NCBI GenBank assembly: GCA_030549335.1 | Contig: CM060194.1 | Coordinates: forward strand, 33,624,171-33,688,170 | Direction: 5' to 3' | DNA from: Pontederia crassipes | Taxonomy: Eukaryota > Streptophyta > Magnoliopsida > Commelinales > Pontederiaceae | Length of the DNA: 64,000 bases | Part shown: positions 12,441 through 23,803 of the stretch, piece by piece | How positions within the stretch are numbered: position 1 is the first letter of the stretch | Layout of the letters: each line of letters starts with the position of its first letter | Made by a program: the position numbers and the translations under genes | Notes under the pieces: model-generated | Databases searched by the model: none | The model's input: the letters and a program-made list of their open reading frames with translations, nothing else | Told to the model about the DNA's origin: nothing

Positions 12441-14404
12441 TGTTATTTTTTTATGATTTTTTCTTATCTTATAGTCTTATTCATTTTGCTAACTCATTTT
12501 GATCATTCCATTTGTAGGGTTGTTAGGAGCAAAGGATAATGCATCATGCAGTTGACTAGTTCATGTATTTTGAAATTTAAAGACCAAGGTAAAAATAAAA
12601 TCATGATCTTCAACTTTTATGTTATTATCTTTTTGTTTGTTGTATATCTTTATTGAATATTAGTTCATGTATTTATTATGTAGCTTTTAGTTTTTTATTG
12701 TGTAATGAAAATCGCATCATTCTAGTATTCTACAACTTAGCTTTATTCCACTACTAGACTACTAGCCAGGTCTAGAAAATTGATTATTTTATATGCTAGA
12801 TATTGGTAATTCAACAGAATTCTCATATAGTGTAATATATTTTTTTGGCTAGTTCTCATAATATTGATATTGAAGGGAAAAGAAAGTGAACTATTTTCTT
12901 TGTTTCTTAGAAGAGGACAAATTTGTTCCTTGAGTTCCTGCTGTACTTTAATACATGCTATGGAGATTGGCTGACTTAGCAATTGGTTTTTCCTGCTATC
13001 GAGTCCTTTTCTTCTACCACTCAACTTCTTGTTCTAACTTGTAGTTTATGTGATAGAAGAAATGAAGTGTATCTCCAGGATTGGAACATGGATGCACAGT
13101 TCAAAAATTTTTTCATAGCACGACTAGAAACTAGTTTATGATCAAGAAAGGAAGACAACAAGTAACTTGATTGTTTGCCAAAAAAAATCAGAGAATAAAG
13201 GACTGTTTCCAGAGGTCTATGCATGATGCATCTACTGTGGAGACCTTCTGATGACTGTTTTGGTATTTGGTGTGTGTTGGAGAGGAGGGGGAGGGAGGGA
13301 GGGGGTGATGGCGGGATGGGATAGGAGAGATGGGACTGGTTACCATTTGGTTGCAGAAATCAGAAATAGCAGTACTTTGGAACAAGAGATGCTACGTCAA
13401 GAATGTAGTATATCTACCCACAAAAAAAAGAACATAGAATATCATTTTCTTTTTGGAGTAGAGAGTGAAACTTGAGGTTGTGAACTTGTGTTTTGGCACC
13501 TATATACCTATTATTTCTTTGTTAATTACTCTGCAGGTGACACATAAAAATTAAAAAAGATAAACATCCAGGTGACCAATTTAATATATGCTTAAATGAT
13601 ACAACAATCAAATTTTCATTCTATTAAAAATGTGTTTGTGTTAAATAGTCAGAAGTTTTATGCTTTTTTCTTCTTAACTGCTATGTGATTCACTGATTGA
13701 CTAATTCTCATTGGTCATGCTTGCAGGTTGCCACTTTCTATGTCAAAAATGGAAGAACTAAAGAATATGTTACATTTTATGTTCTGAACTTTTGAATTTT
13801 GCTAGTAGTATGAGAGGTCATATTCATGCAGTGCATGTTGCAATTAGTGAATGAATTGTATTAGAGTCCTTTACCTTGGCTTTTTGGCAGGAATGCATTC
13901 TATACAATTGTGAATGCATTATATTATAAAATTATGAATGCAATTGAGTTTGTGACTTGTGAGGGAGGGTGCTATAATTACTTATTAATGCTCTTATGAA
14001 TTATGATGTCAACATAGCAATTCTCAACTTATTTTTGTTAGTTAGACATAGAGATGGTTATTTGTAATTTTGTATTTGCCATTTTGCCTTGGTGATTGTG
14101 AGTACTGACTACTGAGTAGTGAGTTTAGTGACTCAATTAGTTAGTGCATTAGTGGTATTAACTATTAACTCTAGTTAGTAGTTAACTTACTGCCTCTCGC
14201 TCTCTCCTTATTTTTGTAAGAAATATAGAATTTTAGATGATTAATGATAAATGATGTTGTACTTTGATTTCTGGTAAGTAGTGGTAACTACTAACCGCTG
14301 GTAAATCGGTTAATGGCATATTAATATAAGGATTTTATTTTTTCAGTTATTAATTTATATTTTGGTTGAAAAATTAAATGGTTGATTAAAAGGTTTTAAA
14401 AAAA

Positions 14405-14550
14405 TGGGTTGACTCGATAAACCAACCCGACCCAATTGGGTTCAGGTCGGTTCAGATTTTGTGACCCAAAAGTGTCTCGCCCGACCCGACTCGACAAAAA
14501 AAATTCGGGTTGGGTCGGGTTTGTTTACGGGTCGGGTCAAACCCGACCCG
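14405..14550. repeat. hAT right subterminal repeat cluster
   Basis: Dense ACCCGACCC, GGGTCGGGT and GGTTGGGTCGGG words just inside the right TIR, mirroring the left-end cluster in sequence and spacing. Confidence 0.75.
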
Positions 14551-14562
14551 TGAACACCCCTA

Positions 14563-14570
14563 GCACATCA
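14563..14570. repeat. Target site duplication of the hAT element, right copy
   Basis: GCACATCA, immediately after the right TIR and immediately before the primer-site-like TGGTATCAAAATTGG of the host retroelement. Confidence 0.92.
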
Positions 14571-14970
14571 TGGTATCAAAATTGGAGATCAAGTATTAAA
14601 ATTTCGTTAAATTCTTATTAAAAAATATTTTTCTCTCTTTATTATTCACGTGGTGGACGAACTAATGGCCCGTTAGGCTTAGCTGAATATAGAGATTGAA
14701 TATCATTATGTACATAACATGATGAAAAAGAAAGAAATCACAGTAGCATATATCCCTACAAATGACATGTTAGCTGATTCTTTTACAAAGGAAATTTTAG
14801 TAGGAATATTCATTAAAAATGTTGGTGTAATGAGACTCAAAAATACATGAATAAGGAAAAAAAAATTGATCTCTTATTAATACCTCATGAATAGTGGGAG
14901 TATTAAAGTCTGCAACAACACTATATAAATAAGTGTTGGAATTGCATGAACACATTTGTCAAGTGGGAGA
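14571..14970 (+). mobile_element. Short copia internal region between LTR copies 1 and 2
   Basis: Begins with a primer-site-like TGGTATCAAAATTGG and ends with the purine-rich tract CAAGTGGGAGA. Between these lie only about 400 bases, including the end of an RNase H reading frame (YIPTNDMLADSFTKEI-like) also seen at the end of the larger copia region at about 5930-6010. Gag and most of pol are absent. It is inactive by itself. Confidence 0.7.
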
Positions 14971-15826
14971 TGTAGTAGTGTCATTCGAGGTCATCCAAAG
15001 GAGTAGAAGAGTAGCTCCTACGACGACCGCTTCAAACAACCCGGAAATGTCGCACTATAAGGGATGATTATTGCACTATATAATTGGCCCTCTACTGAGC
15101 AAAAAAATCCACTCAATCGGAGACCCAAAATCCTAATCGAAAAGACTACAATATATAGGTTTTATGGGAGCATAAATAAAATTAGGTTTTTATTACGGAC
15201 GTAAAAGAAATATTTACTAAGAATTTTATTTATTCATCATAATTACTATAGGGTTAAAAAGTTATTCATTATATATCAAAAAAAAAAAGAAAAAAATATT
15301 TAGGGTTGGTTGAGGTGTCGAGTGATGCCTTGGAGAAGACTTGGCCTTTTGATTTGAGATGGTCCCTGGTTCAATGCATCTTTATGCGTATTTTTCATAT
15401 TAATATTCTTAGTCACATTTTTTATGGTGGTTAATAATAAAAAAATATTTATATTAATATTATATTTCTCTTACTTCGGTCAAAGTAATAATAATTGTAT
15501 ATAATTCTTGATATGCATTTAGGAAACGAGTTCCACAAAACCATCGATCTCGATGCCCCATCCCATAATTTATTGATGACCATAAGTCCTCTGAAAAATT
15601 AAAGAGTCTGCGAATAATAATTTCCAGCAAAAAAATTATTCGTCCAAAATATGTGGATGACCTAAATAATTTACAATATGCATTTGATTTTTTAGTTTTC
15701 AACATATTTTTATATAATAATTAAAAAAAGAAAGAAAAAATGGACGTTGACTTTTCAAAGAATATAATATAATTAATGTTTCTCTTTCTAAAGTTTAAAC
15801 TTTTAAAGAAATTAATTAGCACATCA
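14971..15826 (+). mobile_element. Copia LTR, copy 2 (short version)
   Basis: Starts TGTAGTAGTGTCATTCGAGG after CAAGTGGGAGA, ends GCACATCA, and is followed by a primer-site-like TAGTATCAGAATTGG. The start and end match LTR copy 1 closely, but this copy is less than half as long. Confidence 0.72.
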
Positions 15827-16210
15827 TAGTATCAGAATTGGAGGTCAAGTATTAAAATTTCGTTAAGTTCTTATTAAAAAAAATATTTTTTCTCTTTTTA
15901 TTATTTACGTGGTTGACAAACTAATAAACCATTAGACTTAGCTGAATATAGAGATTGAATATCATTATGTACATGACATGGTGGAAAAGAAAGAAATGAC
16001 AATAGCCTATATCTCTACATTCTTTTACAAAGGAAATTTCAGTAGTAATATTCATTAAACATGTTGGTCTAATGGGACTCATTAATACATAAATAAGAAA
16101 AAATTTTGATCTCCTATTAATACCTCATGAATAGTGGGAGTATTAAAGTCCACAATAACACTATATAAATAAGTGTTGGAATTGCATGAACACATTGGTC
16201 AAGTGGGAGA
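15827..16210 (+). mobile_element. Short copia internal region between LTR copies 2 and 3
   Basis: Same structure as 14571-14970: primer-site-like start, end of an RNase H frame, then AAGTGGGAGA. Two successive LTR-short internal-LTR units imply either a non-autonomous form that was amplified or repeated unequal exchange between LTRs. Confidence 0.65.
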
Positions 16211-17765
16211 TGTAGCAGATTTTCATTCGAGGTCATCCAAAGGAGTAGAAGAGTAGCTCCTACGACGACCACTTTAAACCATCCGAAAATGTCGCACTAT
16301 AATGGATGATTATGCCATGGTGAGGGGTGGAGTTCATGGATTCATTGCGCTATATAATTGGCTCTCTACTGAGCAAAACAATCCACTCGATCGGAGCCCC
16401 GAAATATTAATCGAAAAGACTAAAAGAAATTTTTACTAAGAATTTTATTTATTCATCAAAATTATTATAGGGATAACAAATTCTTCTTTATATATCAAAA
16501 TTCAAAAAAAAATTATTTACGATTGGTTGAGGTGTCAGAATGATGCATAGGAGAAGACTTGGCCTATTCTTTGATTTGAGATGGTCCCTGGTTCAACACA
16601 TCTTTCTGCGTATTTTTCATATTAATATTCTTCGCCACATTTTTTTATGTTGGTTAATAATAAAAAAATATTTATGTTAATATTATATTTCTCTTCCTTC
16701 GGTCAAAGTAATAATAATTGTATATAATTCTTGATATGCATTTAGGAAATGAGTTCCACAAAAGCATCGATCTCGATGCCCCATCCCATAATTTATGGAT
16801 GACCATAAGTCGTCTCAAAAAGTAAAGATACTGCGAATAATAATTTCCACCAACAATATATATATGTGCATTTTTTTATGTTTACTCTTTTATTGTACCG
16901 GATCTAGGAGCCTGCTTTCCTTTCCTATCTCGAAAGATAATGTAACAAATTGGGATGGACTCACTTGGTCTATAACTTGAGTCTTTAACATAAAAAATGT
17001 TTGTTGAAAGTTTCAACGATTTAATCGAATTAATTGGACCAACCTTCAATTTATTAGTGCATTTTTTAATGTCGCACGAGTTGAAATGCCGGCACAGATT
17101 CCCAGCTTCCCCTTAAATAATATCTACCAAAAAAAACATAATGTAGTGTAGCATTGCTCAATATCAACCAATGAATGTTTGAGGAGTAAATATTAGAGGG
17201 GCGTGATTTAGATTTCGCATATCAATTTTCACGATATATTTTAATATCTTATATTAGTTATAAATTGAAAGATCGTTAAAAAATAATGACACAATATAAT
17301 AAATCATCTGAATTTGATTATACTCGCTGCAAAAGATTAATAATTTCTTATCGATGCTTAATTTTTTAGAAAAAAACAATACATACTAATATTGTACTAT
17401 CAAGCACTTTTAGGTTATATTTAATTATTTTTTTTAATATATATATATTTCCATGATCGCTTGAAACATGCCACAATTGTTAAATCATCCGAGCACTAAT
17501 ATTAACATCAACGAAATATACATACAAGAAATAATACTTGATCTATCATGTTTGTTTTCTATTATAATTCAATTAATTCATTTTTCATATATCAGTGAAT
17601 GACATTTTTTAATTATATGTTTTAAAAAATGAAAATGCAGTCAATTGGTTGAAATAAAGGAATAAAAAAATGGAAGTGACGCCCAATCCTACCGTAAGTT
17701 GCTGTCCCGCAGAAAACATTTGGTGTATGGCTCTATGTAACATTTAAAAATAGCTTACTTTTCTT
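16211..17765 (+). mobile_element. Copia LTR, copy 3, 5' portion
   Basis: Starts TGTAGCAG after AAGTGGGAGA and follows LTR copy 1 closely until about 17765, where it meets an inverted block of the same family. Its continuation to an LTR 3' end is not found at this position. Confidence 0.68.
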
Positions 17766-17772
17766 TATGTTG

Positions 17773-18868
17773 AGGAACCATCTCAAATCAAAGAATAGGC
17801 CAAGACTTCTCCTATGCATCACTCTGACACCTCAACCAACCGTAAATAATTTTTTTCTTTTTTTTTTTGAATTTTGATATATAAAGAAGAATTTGTTAAC
17901 CCTATAATAATTTTGATGAATAAATAAAATTCTTAGTAAAAATTTATTTTACGTCCGTAATAAAAAACCTAATTTTATTTATGCTCCCATAAAACCTATA
18001 TATTTTAGTCTTTTCGATTAGTATTTTGGGGCTCCGATCGAGCGGATTCTTTTGCTCACTAGAGAGCCAATTATATAGCGCAACGCATCCACAAACTCCA
18101 CCCCTCACCATGGCATAATCATCCCTTATAGTGCGACATTTTTGGGTTTTTTAAAGCGGTCGTCGTAGGAGCTACTCTTCTACTCCTTTGGATGACCTCG
18201 AATGACACTGCTACATCTCCCACTTGACCAATGTGTTCATGCAATTCCAACACTTATTTATATAGTGTTATTGTGGACTTTAATACTCCCACTATTCATG
18301 AGGTATTAATAGGAAATCAAATTTTTTTCCATTATTCATGTATTTCTGAGTCCCATTAAACCAACATGTTTAATGAATATTACTATTGAAATTTCTTTTG
18401 TAAAAGAATGTAGGGATATAGGCTACTGTCATTTCTTTCTTTTCCACCATGTCATGTACATAATGATATTCAATCTCTATATTCAGCTAAGCCTAATGGT
18501 CCATTAGTTTGTCAACCATGTGAATAATAAAAAGGGAAAAAATATTTTTTTAATAAGAACTTAATGAAATTTTAATACTTGACCTTCAATTCTGAAACCA
18601 TGATGTGCGAATCAATTTCTTTAAAGGTTTAAACTTTAGAAAGAGAAACATTAATTATATTATATTCTTTGAAGAAGTCAACGTCCACTTTTACTTTCAT
18701 TTTTTAATTATTATATAAAAATATGTTAAAAACTGAAAAATCAAATGCATATCGTAAATTATTTAGGTCATCCACATATTTTGGACGAATAATTTTTTTG
18801 CTCATCGTCATGCTTTTGCTGGTCTTACATATTTGCCATCTTCGGTAAGACAACTAGTTGTTTCTTAT
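17773..18868 (-). mobile_element. Inverted copia block: LTR fragment, short internal region, LTR end
   Basis: Read on the minus strand this block is an LTR 3' end (18868-18601, ending GCACATCA), a primer site and short internal region (18600-18216), the purine tract TGGTCAAGTGGGAGA, and an LTR 5' part starting TGTAG at 18215 and running to 17773. It is the same family as the plus-strand copies. With copy 3 it forms a large imperfect palindrome around 17.77 kb. Confidence 0.7.
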
Positions 18869-19318
18869 GTCCTCTCAAGAGGCAAGGCACACCTCTCTTT
18901 CAAGGAGCTCTCAATCTCACTATATTTCAGAAAGCGAATGTTTCCCTCTAACTCTTTTCTTTTACAAAATTTTTTTTCACACTCAAGGCTAAGAAAAGAA
19001 AAGGGAATAAATTGCAATTCTTTGCTCAAAAAACTTGAGAGGAGCTCTAGGATGTTCCTTCTTGCTTGGATGAATTTTCTTCAGGTTTTGGCACTCAAGG
19101 CTAAGAAAAGAAAAGAGAATAAATTGCAATTCTTTATAGGCTCCTAGGGGTGATAATCCATTCAAAAAGTCTCCCCCATTTTTGTCCTCAATATTCTAGC
19201 CGTTACTGTTCATTTAACTGAAGGGTCGATCGACAACTGGGATGGACCGGTCGACCGGTCTATGTGACCGTTGTCTCATTTCTGTGCTTTGACGCTGTCC
19301 GGTCGACCGGTAATGTCT
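18869..19318. repeat. Unrelated insert within the copia array
   Basis: About 450 bases that are not part of the copia LTR. It contains a 44-bp direct repeat (18980-19023 and 19092-19135, CACTCAAGGCTAAGAAAAG core). Its right portion has two copies of the palindrome GGTCGACCGGT (about 19240-19257 and 19298-19310) beside AGCCGTTACTGTTCAT. The palindrome also fills part of the Tekay LTRs at 52.3-52.7 and 60.1-60.4 kb, so this may be a fragment of another LTR. No intact termini were identified. Confidence 0.5.
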
Positions 19319-20740
19319 CATCTTTCTGCGTATTTTTCATATTAATATGCTTCGCCACATTTTTTTATGGTGGTTAACAATAAAAAAATATTTATGTTAA
19401 TATTATATTTCTCTTCCTTCGGTCAAAGTAATAATAATTGTATATAATTCTTGATATGCATTTAGGAAATGAGTTCCACAAAAGCATCGATCTCGATGCC
19501 CCATCCCATAATTTATGAATGACCATAAGTCATCTCGAAAAGTAAAGAGACTGCGAATAGTAATTTCCACCAATAATATATATATGTGCATTTTTTTACG
19601 TTTACTCTTTTATAATACCGGATCTAGGAGCCTGCTTTCCTTTCATAGCTCAAAAGATAATGTAACGAATTGGGATGGACTCACTTGGTCTAGAACTTGA
19701 GTCTAACATAAAAAATTTTTGTTGAAAGTCTCAACGATTTAATCGAATTAATTGTACCAACCTTCAATTTATTAGTGCGTTTTTTAGTGTCGCACGAGTT
19801 GAAATGTCGGCACAGCTTACCGTTAGATAATATTTACAAGAAAAACATAATGTAGTGCAGCATTGCTCAATATCAACCAATAAACGTTTCAGGATTAAAT
19901 ATTAGAGGGGCGTGATTTAGATTTCGCATATCAATTTTCACGATATATTTTAATATCTTATACTAGTTATAAATTAGAAGATCGTTAGAAAATAATGACA
20001 CAATATAGTAAATCATCTGAAGTTGATTATACTCACTGTGAAAGATAAATATTTTCTTATCGGTCCTTAAATGTTTTTTAGAAAAAAACAATAAATACTA
20101 ATTTTAATACTATCAGAAATCTTTTATATTATATTTAATTAATTGTTTTTTTAAAAAATACATATTTCCATGGTCGCTTGAAACGTGGCATAATTGTTAA
20201 ATCCTCCGAGCACTAATGTTAGCATCATCGAAATATACATACAAGAAATAGTAGTTGATGGAGCATGTTTGTTTTCTTTTATAATTCAATTGATTCGTTG
20301 TTCATATATCAGTGAATGACATTATTTAATTATATGTTTTAGAAAAAAAACGCAAGCAATTTGTTGAAATAATGGAATAAAGAAAAGGAATTGACGCTCG
20401 ATCCTACCGTAAGTTTTGATCTATGATTCTATGTAACATTTAAAAATAGCTTACTTTTTTCTTAAGAAAGAAGAGACCTACAAAACAATTAGTTGTCTTG
20501 CCGAAGAGGGCAAATATGTAAGACCAACAAAAGCATGACGATGTGCAAAAAAATTATTCTTTCAAAATATGTGGATGACCTAACTAATTTACGATATGCA
20601 CTTGATTTTTTAGTTTTAACCTATTTTTATATAATAATTAGAAAAAAGCAAAAAAAGTGGACGTTGACTTCTTCAAAGAATATAATTAATGTTTCTCTTT
20701 TTAATGGATTAAACTTTTAAAGAAATTGATTAGCACATCA
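19319..20740 (+). mobile_element. Copia LTR, 3' portion, with primer site
   Basis: Resumes the copia LTR sequence (CATCTTTCTGCGTATTTTTC) and continues to the terminal GCACATCA at 20740, followed by the primer-site-like TGGTATCATAATTGG and about 90 bases of internal region to roughly 20835, where similarity stops. It may be the displaced right part of LTR copy 3, separated from it by the inverted block and the insert. Confidence 0.68.
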
Positions 20741-20835
20741 TGGTATCATAATTGGAGGTCAAGTATTAAAATTTCATTAAGTTCTTATTAAAAAATATTT
20801 TTTTCTTTTTATTATTCACGTGGTGGACTGGACTA

Positions 20836-21911
20836 AATCGAAGTTATCAGTAATCCATGTGAAGAAATTGTTCCTCTTTTTAACAATTTAAAATTTTATG
20901 AAAATTAATTATCACTTCAAATTTCAACTATCACCTTCTCGAATATGAAACATATACATGTCGTTGTGATTGTGATACAAATTAATTATATAATAATAAA
21001 TTTTTCTATTTAATCCCTTTCAATGAAAAGTAAGAAGACTATGGGACCCGGAGTAAATAAAGGATTCAGCAGAAAAATAAAAAAAATATATATGGATTTT
21101 TTTGGAGTAAAAAAAAAGATGTGTTGATCCAACCATTTTGGAAAGATTCAAAATATAAGTAATGAGTTAAATATTTTTTTAAAGTAAACAATGAAAATAA
21201 AAAAAACATATACATTTCATTAGTGACATTTGAATTCTTGATCTTTGAGAAAAGATGTGTGTAACTACGCTACTTCTCAAATACTTCTTTCATCCCATAC
21301 ACTTTGACTGAATTACATAAATGTTTGATAATTTTGTAAATATTTTATTCTTAATACTAAAAAAATGTGTTGAGCAAAAGCATAATATAATTTCTTACAT
21401 CTTTTCCATCATCGTTACTTTTTTCCCACATTATTTTGTACTAATAATAACTTCCTTTCTGTCGTATCATTTTGTCTCTTATTGTTATTTTTATTAGTTA
21501 TAACTTAATTGGGAGGTTAATGATGCCCAAAATTAAAACAATTGTTAATAATGATATTTGCCAATTTTAGAACTTTGATAGATTATTGGCATGTCAAATT
21601 TCCATGAAAGTTATAATTATTTTTTTAAAAAATTATTATATTGTAATATTATTGTTTACATAACAGTGCATTTTTTAGCGCCCGTGGGTTGAACTGTCGG
21701 CATCATTTCTCAAACACCAACAATTGGCTACCTTACAAAAAAAAGACCTCATGAGATAAAAAAAGAAGAAATGTAAAGTCATTTGATATTTGCTTAATAT
21801 TTTAGTATACCCTACGTATATATGTATGCACTAACGCCATTCGTAAATCATGTCATATTATCTAGAAATACTTCTAGTTTTGATTAAAAAAAAGTTTAGT
21901 TTTAAGGCCCT
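20836..21911. other. AT-rich spacer
   Basis: No gene seen. Around 21668-21710 a short stretch (GTGCATTTTTTAGCGCC...GTTGAACTGTCGGCA) resembles a part of the copia LTR (7104-7145, GTGCATTTTTTAACGTC...GTTAAAATGTCGGCA), so a small shared repeat is present. The rest has no recognisable feature. Confidence 0.5.
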
Positions 21912-22110
21912 CTCAAGTACTGTGTAGTCAATAAAAATGATTATAACTTGTAATCATTCAATCTCAACGACTAAATTTGGACAGTGAAGCAGCCATTTTT
22001 TTTTACTTGTTCATCGACGCTCAAATTTGGGTCAATGATCTTTGATCCAATCGACTAAAATCTTATGATTGCAAATTATAACCATTTTTTATGGTTACAC
22101 TGTACTTAAA
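21912..22110. mobile_element. Small fold-back/MITE-like element
   Basis: The left arm (CTCAAGTACTGTGTAGTC...ATTATAACTTGTAATCA) and the reverse complement of the right arm (TTAAGTACAGTGTAACC...GTTATAATTTGCAATCA) match over about 44 bases with roughly one mismatch in five. The total length of about 200 bases, AT-rich core and lack of coding capacity fit a miniature inverted-repeat element. No clear target duplication was found, so the superfamily is not assigned. Confidence 0.6.
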
Positions 22111-23062
22111 CTCATACTAAACTATATGATATAACATATATGTAATGTGTTTGTCACCTATCTCACCTTTGGAAACAATTGTAAATAGAAGGAATTATAA
22201 ATAGAGGTTGATCCTTACCAGGATAGAGATCTTTAAAGACCTTTGGATCCCGGAGATGTCAAAAGAATCGGTCATTAGAAACAATTCAACTTTCTACACC
22301 AATACTTTATTGATTCATTGGCCAAAGAGGTAAATCAACATTAACCCTAATTTATCTTTACCAGATAATTCATGTTTTGTAATCAACATGAGATAAACTA
22401 AAAAGTTCACGTACAAAAATTTAAGGTTAGATCAATTTGATGCTTCAAAACATTTTGAAATGGAAGAAACCATATATACTAGGGTTATATACTTACTTTT
22501 CAATTACCCTTTTTTGTGTGGAAATGATTATTTAGAAAAAAAGATAGTACACCAACCGAATAAGAGAGGGGGTGGCGGGGATCGAGAAAAAGCTAGATAA
22601 TGATTGAGATCACCATTTTTTGTGTGAATTTATCTATGTGAGAGGTAGAGTAGAATTATTAATTATGAAGAAAATTATAATATCTTATCAAGAGAGAAAA
22701 CGAACAAGGTTAACATGTAAGGATAACAAAATATTAAGAAATTGTACCAGTCATAACTCAATTCAATTATTTATCAAATTTCATGGATCCATTTTTTCGA
22801 TATTAGTCAAAAGAATATACTAGTCACGAATAAAATAGATACATATACATATCACACCTCTCATCATGGCATAATGGCGCTATCATCAAATGTCATCTAG
22901 CCAAAATCAGAGGCAGATGCAACTTTGTGATACTCCTCTTTAGAAATTACCTTATAGATTATATTTGTTTGTTCATAATTCATATCATGTCTGAAAAGTT
23001 TGGCCAATTAAATGAATCAAACCATTTTTTTCTTTTTGAGATGTCCATTTGCTTATCCAAAA
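22111..23062. other. AT-rich spacer before the tandem duplication
   Basis: No gene or defined repeat recognised. A purine-rich patch (GAGAGGGGGTGGCGGGGATC, about 22563) and short reading frames without motifs are present. Confidence 0.45.
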
Positions 23063-23330
23063 GAGAATTACAAGAGTTCTGCTTTTATAATAAGAAATGA
23101 TGGAGTTGGAATGAGGCTGGTGGGAAGGTCAAAAGTTGAGATTGATTTTTGCTCTGCTTACTTTGCATGTTGCAGCATCGCCATGGAATGGGGATTGGAG
23201 GTGTTGTGAGATTTGTTACGACAAAAGACTATTTTTGTTGTGCATCATAACTAATTGGTCAAGCTACACATTAATTAATCATCCTGTAAGGCAATGTCAT
23301 GCATGACACCTTGGCATGCACCAAGGAAAG

Positions 23331-23361
23331 CCCTCCTTCCCTCCCTCCCTCCCTCCCTCCC
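23331..23361. repeat. (CCCT)n microsatellite
   Basis: A run of CCCT/CCTT units followed by CCCATG. The same tract is at 31968-31998 in the second copy of the tandem duplication. Confidence 0.9.
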
Positions 23362-23803
23362 ATGTAAGCCATTATCATGACATCAATCATATAAAGGTGG
23401 CTAACTTTAATGGAAATCCGTTGTCAACTTTAATTCTATAATTCTAAAATACAAAAAATTCATTATAGAAAAATATTCATAATTAGTAACATTAGTGCAG
23501 TGAATAAGAAATATCTTTCTTGATAAAATACTTAGAACAATATCATTATACTGACTCACTAGATCATTGGATCACTATGATCCTACTCCACCTGCAATTA
23601 TCATTAAAGAAATACAATCACCTCGTGGGAGAGTGATACTAACTTTTTTTAAAAAATAAATACATAAATTATATAGACAAAAGATATTACTTCGCATCTT
23701 TTATTTTAATAATGAGTTGAAGTATTTTTTTAATTGAATAATTTTTAAAGTTTATTGATACATCAAACATTAGTATCATAGTATTTTTATCTTTTAAAGC
23801 TAA

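Larger units (their letters stand above)
8132..14562 (+). mobile_element. hAT-superfamily DNA transposon, 6.4 kb
   Basis: Ends are TAGGGGTGTTC at the left and GAACACCCCTA at the right, a perfect 11-bp inverted repeat. They are flanked by an exact 8-bp duplication GCACATCA at 8124-8131 and 14563-14570. Short TIRs plus 8-bp target duplications define hAT. Both ends carry clustered subterminal repeats of an ACCCGACCC/GGGTCGGGT core. The middle encodes a decayed plus-strand transposase with BED finger and hAT dimerisation motifs. The element also contains organelle-like DNA near its left end and a long non-coding 3' portion (12441-14400) in which I see nothing recognisable. It inserted after the copia LTR was in place, because it splits that LTR from its primer site. 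Confidence 0.92.

Noticed and set aside
13188-13475. Small reading frames around a G-rich patch inside the hAT element
   Set aside because: A GGGAGGGAGGG-type simple repeat creates them on both strands; there is no motif and the transposase has already ended.
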